Made by a program: the position numbers and the translations under genes
In this document: positions 37,952-48,772 of the stretch, piece after piece
Position numbering within the stretch: position 1 is the stretch's first letter
Layout: each line of letters starts with the position of its first letter
NCBI RefSeq assembly: GCF_014851395.1
Contig: NW_024040041.1
Coordinates: 9,912,041-9,976,040, forward strand
From: Micropterus salmoides
Taxonomy: Eukaryota; Chordata; Actinopteri; Centrarchiformes; Centrarchidae
Reading direction: 5' to 3'
Length of the DNA stretch: 64,000 bases
The notes under the pieces: model-generated
What the model saw: the letters and a program-made list of their open reading frames with translations, nothing else
What the model was told of the DNA's origin: nothing
The model's database searches: none

Positions 37952-38050
<99 letters not shown>

Positions 38051-38333
38051 TGTAACAAACTGAAAGGAAGGGATAGGGATTCACAGGGTCTGATCAGAGA
38101 GAGCATTGTTGTCCTCATCAACACACTATTTCTCTTTTCTCTCTTTCTGTCTTTCTGCAGACTTCTCTTCATTTCTGCACGTGTGTCATATGGTTCGAGA
38201 CATTCACATGCATGCGTGTTTTCACCCTGCAAAGCCAATGTTAAGTAATGAAAGCCTATTACTGTACATTCCATACAATAATAGGATCGATTGCATCTAC
38301 AAGAGGATCACAGAACCTTTGGATCATGGTAGA

Positions 38334-38375
<42 letters not shown>

Positions 38376-39029
38376 TGAACACTCTGTAACTCCAGGGCCA
38401 TTCCTTTTACAGAAAAGATCAAGTTCATCTCCTCTGGGACTCAAACTTCGGTTCTCACGATTATCGCCATCTCTGGTTTACCCACACATACACACAGACA
38501 CACACACACACACACACACACACTGTAAGACACGCAGACTAACCAATGAATGCACCCAAGCAGAAATCAAAGTGATATAGGCTATTCTTTAAAGTGTATA
38601 GGCCTAGGCTAAGTGATGCCATGTGCAGTGAAATGCAGCCATACATGATACAGAAAACTACAGCCAACAAGGAACCTGGACAGCAGAAAGATGGACGGGA
38701 AGATAAATGCAAGAAATAAGAAAGTGACTCTGATATTAAAAATGAAAATGAAATTCTTCATTCTTAGAGCTATTTTTATTATGTTTAGGTACTCCAAGCT
38801 CATTACCCCCCCCACCCCCCCCCCCCTCTCTCTCTCGCTCTCTCTCTCTCTTACAAACACACAAACTAATCTATAACATCTCTCTCAACTGTCCCAGTGC
38901 CAGAGCGTCAGTGCGCATGGATGCACAGAGTCTGTCACACATGAAAAAACATGGTGCCAGATATCAGCAGTCAGACTTTCCTAAGAGAAGGAAATATTAC
39001 CTTCCAAATTTTGTCTTCTTGAAGTCCAT
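28889..39029 (-). CDS. mmd2: Monocyte to macrophage differentiation factor 2 (PAQR family membrane protein)
   Basis: Seven-pass PAQR/hemolysin III-type membrane protein; family members sit in the Golgi or mitochondria and affect Ras signalling. Seven exons: 39029-39001, 34603-34522, 32703-32543, 30889-30815, 30730-30629, 30446-30377 and 29089-28889. Phases all fit, giving 239 aa. It starts MDFKKTKFGRFMNCRVP, then has PTEYEHAANCATHG, STLFHTAAWKISHLR, FHMCDRMAIYFFIAASYSPW, ELGPWACHMRWLIW, VELLGY, FFKSDG and HAIWHLFVAAG. His residues in STLFHT and HAIWH fit the conserved PAQR metal site. MMD2 is preferred over MMD because of PTEYEH and because AP5Z1, MMD2 and WIPI2 are neighbours in human. Intron 1 (about 4.4 kb) is packed with microsatellites and transposons. 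Confidence 0.93.
29575..30060 (+). repeat. Long copy of the TAAATGCTAACATG dispersed repeat in mmd2 intron 6
   Basis: Contains GAGCTAAATGCTAACATGCT, then TGGACAAATGATCATTTTGAC, ACCAAATTTCATGTTAATC and GGATCACCAAAGTCA. It is the longest of three copies in the window and non-coding. Confidence 0.6.
30538..30556. repeat. Poly-G run in mmd2 intron
   Basis: An almost unbroken G run on the plus strand (C on the mmd2 strand), followed by GAGGGTTGG. Its length is probably unstable in assemblies. Confidence 0.85.
33075..33270 (+). repeat. Dispersed repeat, GAGAATTTTGATACCACTCT family
   Basis: Contains ACTTATTCTTCTTCTTGCCG, GATACCACTCTTGTGTC, GCGGGTTAGCTTAATTTAGC and CCTGGGTCTGTCCAAAGG. Related pieces lie at 15630-15905, 25331-25606, 28385-28500 and 57845-58000. 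This copy is in mmd2 intron 2. Confidence 0.6.
34761..35035 (+). repeat. Two GT microsatellites in mmd2 intron 1
   Basis: Pure or nearly pure GT runs lie at 34761-34787 and about 34990-35035. Confidence 0.9.
35142..35361 (+). repeat. Two CA microsatellites in mmd2 intron 1
   Basis: CA runs lie at 35142-35162 and 35325-35361. They are complementary to the GT runs 100-400 bases upstream. Confidence 0.9.
35714..37254. mobile_element. hAT-like element (CAGGGCTGCCCC ends) with nested insertions
   Basis: The left end CAGGGCTGCCCCTAATAG and the reversed right end TAGGGCTGCCCCTGAC make the outer inverted repeats. Inside the left end lies TAGTCGACTAAATCG. The middle holds a second element (36605-37130) and an ends-only trace of a third type (GAGTGGGCAATATGG at about 36357, CTATATCGTGAACGATAG at about 37200). 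No transposase is readable. The flanks GATTTTAT and GATTGAAC match at only 5 of 8 bases, so the outer ends are approximate. Confidence 0.6.
36605..37130. mobile_element. Nested hAT-like non-autonomous element with 8-bp target duplication
   Basis: The left end CAGTGCCGGGAAGGTT and the reversed right end CAGTGTTGGGTAGTAACTAG are inverted repeats. The flanks ATCATTAA (36597-36604) and GTCATTAA (37131-37138) agree at 7 of 8 bases. The interior is AT-rich, with TAATGTAACTTAAAAC and GTAACTGTAAT motifs. Confidence 0.7.
37955..38053 (+). repeat. Long GT microsatellite with GTGC tail
   Basis: About 100 bases of GT with one TTTGA interruption, ending in GTGC/CGTG repeats. It lies in mmd2 intron 1. Confidence 0.95.
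38336..38523 (+). repeat. GT run followed by CA run in mmd2 intron 1
   Basis: GT at 38336-38372 and CA at 38481-38523 are complementary and about 110 bases apart. Confidence 0.9.
38806..38851. repeat. Polypyrimidine tract C-rich then CT-rich
   Basis: 46 bases of C and CT with only an A and a G interruption, 150 bases inside intron 1 from mmd2 exon 1. Confidence 0.9.
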
Positions 39030-39400
39030 CTCGTGCGCAGTCTCGGTGTGGGGGTTGCGCGCGGCGCGCTTTGGTGCGTTCGCGCTCTATTTACCAACAG
39101 CAGACCAGCGAGCGTCGTCTCCTCCTACGGATTCCCCATTCCGGATGTCCCACCGCCGCGAGCCCAAACATGAACACATAAGTCCAGCGGGGGAAGCGAG
39201 CTGCAGAGTGAGCTATACAACAATAAACTGGAAGACTTTTTCTAAAGTGTCGGGACTTCTGTGGAGGTCAAACAACGAGCCATCCCGGCGGGGGCAGTAG
39301 GCGATGCGCGCGACGGCTCGCAGTGAGGGGCAACTGCACAGAGTTTTGTTCTGAGACGTGTTTGCAGGATGTTCTGCGGGACTGGGTTTGTGTAACCCCT
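39030..39400 (-). promoter_or_regulatory. Probable mmd2 promoter and 5' UTR region
   Basis: GC- and CpG-rich DNA directly upstream of the mmd2 start codon (for example 39050-39095 and 39290-39320). No TATA box is seen at a convincing place. The transcription start is unknown. Confidence 0.4.
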
Positions 39401-40291
39401 CCTCTCCTCTTCTCCTCCCCTCCCCTTTCCCTTACCCAGGCTGGTGATAACACAGTAGCACACGGCAACCACTCCCCACAAAACAACACTTTCTCCTGAT
39501 TTTGCTTTCATTTTCAACTGGCAGCTCTGGTGGTGTAGCATTTACAGTTTTATCTAGTTACTAACCCGCATTGGTCAAAACTGCAGTCACATGGCCAAAA
39601 CTGTTAACAGTCAGCGAAACAGAAGTGTATGTGTGAATTCGTTTTTCATAGCTTTCACACAAAATGCATTCAATGACCACTGTCTCCTAAATCCATGAAC
39701 TCTTTTTTTCATTACTACTTCACTCCCTGTTTAACACTATATTTGTACTGTATAGGCTACTATAATACCCTGTATTCAAAACTGTTCAAAACACATTCAA
39801 AACAGAATGATGGCCAGTGTCCTGCATTTCTGCAGAAACCAGACTGAAATATAGAAAATCTTTGCATAATGTTTAAGTAGGCTAGATTTTATCATTATTA
39901 TTTACATCTATGTGCATAGTGAACTACAGTATGTGTAGTGTTTTCACCAAGGTGGTTTAGAACTGCAGTCTGAGTGTAAAGCTTTAGCAGAATAGGTTCA
40001 AGGGGTTGGTACATGAATTACAGGTTGGGGATCATTGTTTCAGTAACAGTGTTACTGTGTGAACAATTGAGAAAAACTGTATTTCACCACTGAAATTTTA
40101 GGAATACATTTTTGTTTCAAGTTTTTTTTATGACTATGCAATAATATAGAAAAAAATCAAGGATAATGAAGCAAATGTCTGCATTTCAGATTCATCCTTG
40201 TTACATAATTTAGTGCATTCAATAAAGTGAAAATGTGTTATTCTATAATGAAATACTTATTTATGTGAAAAATCATTCATAAAGTTCATCA

Positions 40292-40329
<38 letters not shown>

Positions 40330-41654
40330 GAGCAGTTGTGGACAGTAACTAAGTACATTTATGCAAGTACTGCACTTAATGACAAATAAGAGGTATTTGT
40401 ACTTTACTCGAGAATTTTCTTTTAATGCGACTTTCTACTTCTACTCCACTACATCTCAGAGAGACGTTTTGTATATACTCAACAGTTTACACAAGTATAC
40501 GTTGTACATTAGTTAACTGACAGAAAAGTAATTGGCAACTATTTTGGAATTTTTTTAAGTAATTGTTAATGTAAAAACATTTATTGGTTTCAGCTTCACA
40601 AATGTGAAGATTTGCTGCTTTTCCTTTTGATTATTTTAATGCATTTTAATCAATTTTAGGTTTGGACTGACAAAGCAAGCATTGTGAATGTGTCACTTTT
40701 GGCTTAGAGCAATTGTTACAACATTTCTCATATAACCTTTTACAATCGAAATATGAGTAAAATAATCAGCAGAATAATCTATAATGAAAATAATCAGTAA
40801 TTAGTCAGTCAGATACAAAATAGTTCAACCTACACCAACTACATTAATTCATGAGTTATAATAATCAGAAATAATTACTTTTCAGATTAAGATTGCACAT
40901 AAAATGCACATGATAAGCATAAAGTACAACACATTGTTAAAGATTAAACCAGCTGTTCTCAACATTCTTAGCTTGTGACACCATTCAAGAAAGCAGTCGG
41001 GGCACCTTGTTGAGTCGGTTTCATTTAAACAACTGCTCAGAGACCAAAAATGTAAAATTATCCAATATTTCACAAAAAAAGGAAAGATTGCAGAAAATTA
41101 AAAAAGAAAAAATCAATATCAATTTGTGTATGAAAACTTTGTCTTCTTTCCTCTCCCATTAATCATCTCACGACCCTCAGATTCATCTTGTGACTCTTTG
41201 GAGGGGGCCTGACTTCTGGGTTGGGAACCACCGGATTAATTGTATATTATTATTATTATAAGTAGTTCCACGTGGTGCTTACACAATCATGCATCACCAT
41301 CCCAAAGAATGCATTATGTCATGTAATGTAATGTGTAATATATGTCACAGGGGCCTTTTTTTTTTCCAGAGCAAATACTGTTAGTTTGATACTTTAAGTA
41401 AACTTTTCTGATAATCTTATAATTTTACTGCAGCAGGACTTTTAATAAATTATTTCTTTTTACAGTACTTAAATAAAGGATCTGAATGCTTCTTCAAACA
41501 TTCAGATGCCAAGTCGGAGAGACATATCTTTAAGCCTTTTTTATTTCTTTTAATGTATAGTAGCATAGTAGTAGTCATACATGTGTAAGGTGTTCGTGTT
41601 TAGTAACTGTGAATTTACTTTTTATTTTATGTACTGCAACACTCTATAAAATAC

Positions 41655-41689
<35 letters not shown>

Positions 41690-42187
41690 ACTAACTAACT
41701 AACGCTAATTTTAAATATCTCTAAATTGTGGTCTAAAAGCTGCCTACACCATACTGAATAGGAAAAATTCTGAGTGCCTTAAAATGAGTAATGAGTCAAA
41801 TTTAAATGTATCGAGTATAAAAACAAAATGTATGAATCAACCTGATAAATACCAACACAGTGTATGTTTTCCATGTAGAATAACTCCCTCTAAGGTTGCT
41901 AAGAACCCCTTATTTCCGGAGGACTTTGTGTGTTTTCATGAATTATTTAAAGTGTCATAGCGATCAGTCTCGAGGCAACATAAGGCTGTGGCAGATACAG
42001 ACCTCAGAGGACCGGCAGACAACTAATATGGTGCATACTGTATATGACATTAAAATAGATTTTAATTAAAATTTTTAAAAGACATGGCATGGTACTACAG
42101 TTATCTCCTCATGATAAAATGACAGTCATGACATTCTCTCTCTGTGTCTCAATATTTCATTTTGCACATCAACTCATGCTTCCCTTT

Positions 42188-42222
<35 letters not shown>

Positions 42223-43254
42223 CAAACTGAATGGAAAATTAAATATTACCCAACAATAACAGTGGCCAACAGAGGCCCTTTGTTGCACTGTGGCAGCAGC
42301 TGTGTGAGACAGAACAGACACATTATGCAAACACACAGACATCCAAACACGTTTCCATACTTCAGAGTAAATGTGTTACATATTCACCACTGGCTGTGTT
42401 TAGAGATAAGATTCAAAATATCAGGGACAGTGGCAAGATAAGCGTATTTGCACAGGAACGTTGGCTGTTCCCAGTACACGGTGGGTTCATCTGACAGTGT
42501 TCATGTAGTTGAGCTTGATTACAAACATTTTAGGAGCATGTACTGACTTCATATTAAAGTTGCTACGAGTGACTAAATGTGCTTCATAGCCAACAGTAAC
42601 GTTCAACATGATGGCAAAGCTTGTGTTGTGTCAGTGCATGTGTGTTTTTTATGTTTGGCTTCAAATTCAAGCCATTTAATTGGTTTGTTCTCATATTATA
42701 TATAATATAGCCTGTATAACACCGTAATTTTGCATATTGCATAAAATCCTTAGCTAAACAAAAAAAAAAACAGTTTGGACATCGTATCATTATCACAATT
42801 TTTTTTTTAAATGAACTTTTTCTCCACTAGGGTATGCAACTTTCTATTTCACAAACCTCGCCTCTGTTGCTCTTGTTTGTTTCAAGGCTATGGCTTGTGT
42901 AAACCAAAGGCCAGTACACAGAGTGTTGGACCTCTGCCTGTGCTGACAGACCTCTGGAGGAGAAGCTGCCACTCAGGGCCTGAAAACAGTAAACTGGACC
43001 AGAGGACACCCCTGAATCATGACCACACAGGAGCCAACAAACAACTTAGATGCTCTGATTAACAAAATGATTCCAACATTTTAAAGAGGATAACTAAATA
43101 AATGCATCTGTAATGTTCCTTATTGGATATGTGCCATATGGTGCTGTGATAATACAGGTTTATTTACACAGTAACGGGACAGTGCTGAGGTGGATCATTC
43201 ACAGAATTCAGTATGCCTTCTTAAATGGGGGCTGATTATGGCACAAGGATCGGA
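39401..43254. other. Repeat-rich spacer upstream of mmd2
   Basis: No gene is recognised. It holds a GT run at 40294-40327, a diverged AAGTACATTTA-family element at about 40338-41500, an ATCT/CTAA tandem run at 41655-41703 and a CA run at 42190-42220. Confidence 0.5.
40338..41500 (+). mobile_element. AAGTACATTT-family element, copy 2, expanded
   Basis: The left side has GTGGACAGTAACTAAGTACA and TACTTCTACTCCACTACATC. The right side has TTTTACTGCAGCAGGACTTT and TACTTAAATAAAGGATCTGA. The same ordered blocks make the 450-base copy at 18854, so about 700 bases lie between the two halves here. Confidence 0.5.
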
Positions 43255-43257
43255 TTA

Positions 43258-45010
43258 CAGTTTTTTTTAATGCTTAAGCATGATTTTGAAAGCAGGGCTC
43301 ATTTTGTCAAAACACTACACACAATTCACACTACTATTCACACAAGTAGCACCTCAGAGAGTTTGCAAAATGAAATATACAATAATTTATAAAAACCTGA
43401 TTTTGTCACCGTGTGGCACACACACGGTTCAAATGATCTAATTCTGTTTGAACCAGTTAAACACTGCCATGCTCAATCTAAAACACATTTAATATTCTAA
43501 ACAATTTTCAGATGAAATAGTCTGGATTTGACTTTTCAGAGATACAGTATTGTTAGAGTATTGGATATATTGACCAAACACAGCACACACAGTACTGCAT
43601 ACTGATATGTATTTATTTTCAGCAAAACCAATTGTAGAAAGCATGAAGTACAGTGCTGTACAGTACAAAAAACAAAAAAACCTAATTATCTCTTTGCCTG
43701 GCTGGATCTGGCATTTCGTCCACATCGCAGGCTACTTCCTCTCTTGCAAGACAGTGAAGGAAGTATCTTCTTGAATGGCGAATCCGAGTTGCACAGATAC
43801 TGCATCTATTTGGTTGCTGGAATCCTCCATAGCTTCAATGAGGGGCATCCTGATATAAGGCTGGAGGTCATGAACCTTCCACCGCCATGCTGAAAAAAAC
43901 CTCCTCAATAGGGTTAAGGAAGGGAAAGTGTGGTGGGAGGTATTGGAGTATATATTGTTGATGCTGATGAAACCAGTTTTGGACCAGAGCAGATCGGTGG
44001 AAAGATACATTGTTCCAGATGATAATGTATCTCATCTGCGCTGCATCCATTTGGTTTTCAGCTGTGATGATGTAGTCTGTCTAAAAATTTGACCATGTGG
44101 GCCATGCGGTAAGGACACAATGTGGCATGGCGGTGGAGGACCCAATCTGGGAGATGGCAGCACACGTGGTTATCACATGTTATCACCACGCGGGTCCGGC
44201 ACATTGAGAATAGCTCTATGTTTTACTCTCCAAATTTGGTTCAAATGGCACTTTGTAGCATTGGTTCATCTGTATGTGATGTTTTTTAAGGATTCGCCAC
44301 CGTGTTGATAGGGAGACTGATTAACATTATTGAACACTGTGTTGTCATTGAGGATGTTTGTTTGAATTTCTCTGAGGTGTATTACATTATTGGCCAAAAC
44401 CATGTTTATGATAGCTCTCTCTTGTTCTTCAGAGAATTTTCGGCCTCTTCCTCCTTGATGTGGTCGACCCTCAATCCTGTAGACCAAGCAATATACATAT
44501 AAAAATACCATAGGGTACTGATGTACTGCATATTGTAGGCTATATACTGTATTGATTGAATACACTGTAATGTACTGTAGACACTAAAGATGTCTTGTCA
44601 AAATGTCCGTATTACTGTTGCAACAGTATATTTGCTCAGATTGGGCTGAACTCTCTGAATGTCAACCCACCTTTTTATAGTGCTTGCGCATGATTGGTGA
44701 GTTTAGAGTTGTGCACCTAATTGTCACCTGATGGAAATGTTTTATCAATTGGTTCACAGGTGTGCCATTTTAGACAGCAATGTCTTGACATCGCAAAGAC
44801 GAGACATTGTGTTAGATTTGTGTGTTTAATGTAGCCTGTGTGTGTTTAGTATTTTGCAAATCACTGTGTCTAGTGTTTTGCAAAAGGTGTGAGGCTGAGA
44901 ATGTGCTTATAGTTGTGCAAGTCTGGGCTGTAGTTTTACTCCCTGAGTGTAAGGTTTCACTGACAATGTGTTATATAACATTTTAGTGTGTAAGCAATTG
45001 TAAAAAACTG
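43258..45010 (-). mobile_element. IS630/Tc1-superfamily transposon with both ends (1753 bp), transposase broken
   Basis: The ends CAGTTTTTTTTAATGCTTAAG and the reversed CAGTTTTTTACAATTGCTTAC are inverted repeats, and both ends abut a TA dinucleotide, as in this superfamily. On the minus strand are a helix-turn-helix part (GRKFSEEQERAIINMVLANN, near 44450-44370), then IIIWNNVSFHRSALVQNWF and LPPHFPFLNPIEE of the DDE domain, then the tail WRWKVHDLQPYIRMPLIEAM in another frame. The usual second catalytic Asp (WDN in the family) is Asn here. The frame breaks near 43895 at an A-run. It is a dead copy. Confidence 0.75.
43732..44580 (-). pseudogene. Broken IS630-like transposase gene
   Basis: Three minus-strand frames together cover the transposase: about 44565-44270 (DNA-binding part), 44050-43870 (DDE core) and 44010-43735 (C-terminus). 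The middle of the protein is not recognisable, the shift near 43895 separates NPIEE from the WRWKV tail, and a key Asp is replaced. It cannot make an active enzyme. Confidence 0.7.
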
Positions 45011-45510
45011 TAACGTCATTGTTGTTGCGGACAACAGAGGCATTCATCTGGCTAAAAGATTGGTGGATTTATTTCTGTGTGGTTTTCTCAAGTTTGTTTC
45101 ATTCTCTTGTTTTCTGTCCTTTTTGTATCTGATTCGACTCTAAATCTATCTTTATTTTGTTTGTTTAAACATTTTTAATGACAGTGGAGTCCAGTATCCA
45201 CAAATCATTAGTGAATATACAAATAAAGGAATTATTGGTGAATATACAAATGCAACATGAAGATAATTAGTGAATATACAAAACTAATACAGACACCATT
45301 CTCTTTTTAAGACAGAAAAGGGGGGTAAACATCTTCAACCAACATTTTGGTAGCAAAAAGCATTAATGTTTGTCATCTTCTCCAAATCTGAATTAGAGGG
45401 TGCCATGATGATGCCACAAAATCTCTACACGATTTTTGAAACATCCCACGCAAATAGCCAAACTGCACACCAAATGTCCAAAACTATAAGCTATTTCTCA
45501 GCCTTTCACT

Positions 45511-46198
45511 CAGTTTATAGTTGCATAAAACACTTTTTTCAAAACACTACTCACAATTCTCTAACTTAGACGCAAAAATCTAACAGGAGGTAACTTGCTT
45601 TACTTTTCCAAACACAACCGATCACCAGGTCATACACCCACTCCTCACATGGACAAACTTAACTGATCATTAACCAATCACTGCTTTAGTATAGGCCTAT
45701 AAATAGGTCAAAGGTCAGATTATCTGTTTTGAACACTTATTCATCATGTGTTCTTTATTCTAAAAAATTATACTTTTGGTTTACATATCTTTATGGTTTT
45801 GTTGTCTATACTATAAACAACACTGTACTACTGTTAGATAAGTAATGTTTCACCAAATAAATATTTTCTGTTTCAACATTTGATTGGTGTTAACAGTGTA
45901 CTTTCCAACCCCTCTCAGCAGATTACTTTCACTCCAGAACATTGGAAATGTACACATAAGCCTGAAAGTGTGTGCACGGTATGTCCAAAATTTTACTATT
46001 ATGAAAAAAGTGTTTGCCATTTCATGCAAATACTTTATTTTGAGATGTGTTTATGGCATTTCAAATGCAGTGTTTCATTTTGAAGATGAGATATGAGGCA
46101 TTTTGCATTTTGTGTGTGCAGTTTGGGGAATTGAGTGTAGAGTTTTGAAAAAAGGGGACATAGTTTTAAAAATGTGTGTAAGCAGTTGCAAAAAACTG
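45511..46198. mobile_element. Short relative of the neighbouring IS630-like element (about 690 bp)
   Basis: The left end CAGTTTATAGTTGCATAAAAC and the reversed right end CAGTTTTTTGCAACTGCTTAC are inverted repeats. Just inside are CTTTTTTCAAAACACTAC and, reversed, CTTTTTTCAAAACTCTAC. The latter also matches TTGTCAAAACACTAC near the left end of the 43258 element. No transposase; a MITE-like derivative. Confidence 0.6.
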
Positions 46199-46380
46199 TA
46201 ATATTAGGTCTTCTGATCGCTCTTTTGTTCATATCAGGCAATAATTCATGAGAATAGCAAAATAAAAATTGGTGTGTGTTTTTTTATTTTAGTTTAAGCA
46301 GAATGTGTTTGTCCATTCTTGTGACTTAAATAAAGATCAGATCACATTTTATTCCTAATTTATGTAGAAATCCTGGTAAT

Positions 46381-46525
46381 CCATCCATCCATCCATCCAT
46401 CCATCCATCGTCAACCGCTTATCCTGAGTATAGGGTCGCGGGGGCTGGAGCCAAACCCAGCTGACATCGGGTGAAAGGCGGGGTACACCCTGGACAGGTC
46501 GCCAGTCCATCGCAGGGCCACCAGG
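46381..46525 (-). repeat. (ATCC)n plus retroposon-like 3' tail
   Basis: An ATCC run at 46381-46409 is followed by CAACCGCTTATCCTGAGTAT, GGGTCGCGGGGGCTGGAGCC and CCCTGGACAGGTCGCCAGTC. The association of this block with ATCC repeats is typical of LINE-like tails in fish. A decayed second copy is at about 9540-9630. Confidence 0.55.
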
Positions 46526-47551
46526 TAATTCAAATGGGTTCAAATACTTTTTCCTGTGACTGTATCTGAATTTCTTCACCACTAACAAGCCACATTTTTT
46601 TTTGAACATTATATTTATTGAATTTTAACAAAACAAGCAAGTGATACATTTGACAAGCATACAATTTGATAAGCTTAATATTTCACAACTTAATCCCCAA
46701 AGTAAAAAGTAAAAACATCACATAACAGATTCACAAAGACAATGATAAAAATAAATAAATAAATAAATAAAAACAACTCGGCAGTCAGCTTTACTTTCTT
46801 AGTTTCCTTCATAATGTCTTAACAAGCCACATTTTAACATTGGGAATGTCTTTGCCCTTCCACAACATATACAAGCATTTCTTAGCTGACATAAGCCAAT
46901 AAGTTTTCTATGAGCAAATGTGAGGTTGTTTAATGTCTCTGAAGTGCTAAAAAGTGTCTGACATTAATAGAGCAGTGATTAATCTGTTTTAAACTACGAT
47001 TTCATTGTCCCTCTGCAATCTGAATCTCTTATGCAAGAAGTGTCCACTTTTTCATCCTGCAATGCTGTACAAAAGTTCGATACCAGACAGGGAGTCTGCC
47101 TCACTCAGCCACTTCCGGTTTTATGCAGTAAATATTTTGTCAGTCATGATTGCACTTTGACATGCTCAGACTTCCACCTGAAACTGCAATGAAACTAATA
47201 TACGTACATAGAAACTGTGACTCACATCCCACATTACACATGGAGATTGCTAACTGTTTCCTTCTCACCCCACGCCTCAGACATCATCGTGGTACCCATG
47301 GAAAGACAGGCCCTTCCGAAAATAATCAGTATGGGCCCTTGAACACTGCTGTTGAAATTAATGGACTGAAAAAAAAAGAGAGGAAATTAATGGACTGAGT
47401 TTACAAGTGCTGAAATAAATGCAATTTTTGTTAATGTTTAGTGTGAATACCAGCTACATGCAACTGAAAGATGCAATCTGATACAAGTACATGGACTATT
47501 ACATACATATACATATATATACACTTTTATATATATATATATATACTATTA

Positions 47552-48178
47552 CAGTGCCTTGCGAAAGTATTCGGCCCCCTTGAACTTTTCGACCTTTTGC
47601 CACATTTCAGCCTTCAAACATAAAGATATAAAACTGTAATTCTTTGTGAAGAATCAACAACAAGTGGGACACAATTATGAAGTGGAACGAAATTTATTGG
47701 ATATTTCAAACCTTTTTAACAAATAAAAAACTGAAAAATGGGGTGTGCAAAATTATTCAGCCCCCTTAAGTTAATACTTTGTAGCGCCACCTTTTGCTGC
47801 GATTACAGCTGTAAGTCGCTTGGGGTACGTCGCTATCAGTTTTGCACATCGAGTGACTGAAATTTTTGCCCATTCCTCCTTGCAAAACAGCTCGAGCTCA
47901 GTGAGGTTGGATGGAGAGCGTTTGTGAACAGCAGTTTTCAGTTCTTTCCACAGATTCTCGATTGGATTCAGGTCTGGACTTTGACTTGGCCATTCTAACA
48001 CCTGGATATGTTTATTTGGGAACCATTCCAGTGTAGATTTTGCTTTATGTTTTGGATCATTGTCTTGTTGGAAGACAAATCTCCGTCCCAGTCTCAGGTC
48101 TTTTGCAGACTCCATCAGGTTTTCTTCCAGAATGGTCCTGTATTTGGCTCCATCCATCTTCCCATCTTTAACAGACCA
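47552..48178 (-). mobile_element. Truncated Tc1-like transposon (3' part)
   Basis: The terminal repeat CAGTGCCTTGCGAAAGTATTC starts at a TA inside an AT microsatellite. On the minus strand, about 135 codons (48178-47775) encode the end of a Tc1 transposase: DGKMDGAKYRTIL, VFQQDNDPKHKAKST and SPDLNPIENLWKELK. The coding frame itself is undamaged here. The DNA-binding half and the other terminal repeat are missing, so the element was cut at about 48178. Confidence 0.85.
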
Positions 48179-48772
48179 GTCAGAATAAAATTGGTATCTC
48201 ACCCATTCATTTTCAAATTAATTCACAGTAAAATCATAAACATTAATCTCACTGCACTTTTCAGATAGAGCAGGTCTAGACCACACTCTTCGGTATAGGC
48301 TATTACTTACAGAGATGAGCAAGCACAAGATGTTGTTTGCACGTATTGACGGCGGGGGGCGCTGTTACATTAAATCATGAATAGTGAGTGTACACCATAG
48401 ACTGTATATAAAAAGGTGTACACAGAGTTTTTCCAGAAGAGCCGTGTTTTCTCCTACTTTCTCTCTGCCTTGGTGCCGACACAGCAGACTAAAAAAATGC
48501 ATTCACAGTCATATCGGATCACATTCATTATCATCGCTGTGCACCTGACAAAACGGTCCTGGCTCTTTAACGGCACCGCATGCTGCGTCCTCGGAGCATG
48601 CGCAGTAAGAGGGAGCAACAGCGCCTATGAAAAACAACAACAATCACTACAGCAGGGGAAAGAGAGACATGACTCCTTGAAGCCCAATACTTCTGGCCCT
48701 TAGCACATTAACTTAGTAATCCCAGCCGCTGCTATTTCTACCGGAGCATTATATGTCGATGGTGCCGAGCCC
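48179..48772 (+). promoter_or_regulatory. Probable wipi2 promoter / 5' UTR region
   Basis: Directly between the Tc1 fragment and the wipi2 start codon. It contains an NRF1-like GCATGCGCA (48597-48605). A TATATAAAAA lies at 48405-48414, but its sequence context (CCATAGACTGTATATA) resembles a common fish repeat, so it need not be a TATA box. Confidence 0.35.

Noticed and set aside
37888..38580. Frames rich in Cys-Val or His-Thr repeats on both strands
   Set aside because: Translations of GT/CA microsatellites in mmd2 intron 1.
47516..47546. TATATA run as a promoter element
   Set aside because: A simple AT microsatellite into which the Tc1 fragment inserted.
48405..48414. TATATAAAAA as a wipi2 TATA box
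   Set aside because: The preceding CCATAGACTGTATATA is typical of a widespread fish repeat, and autophagy housekeeping genes usually lack TATA boxes. Left undecided rather than called.
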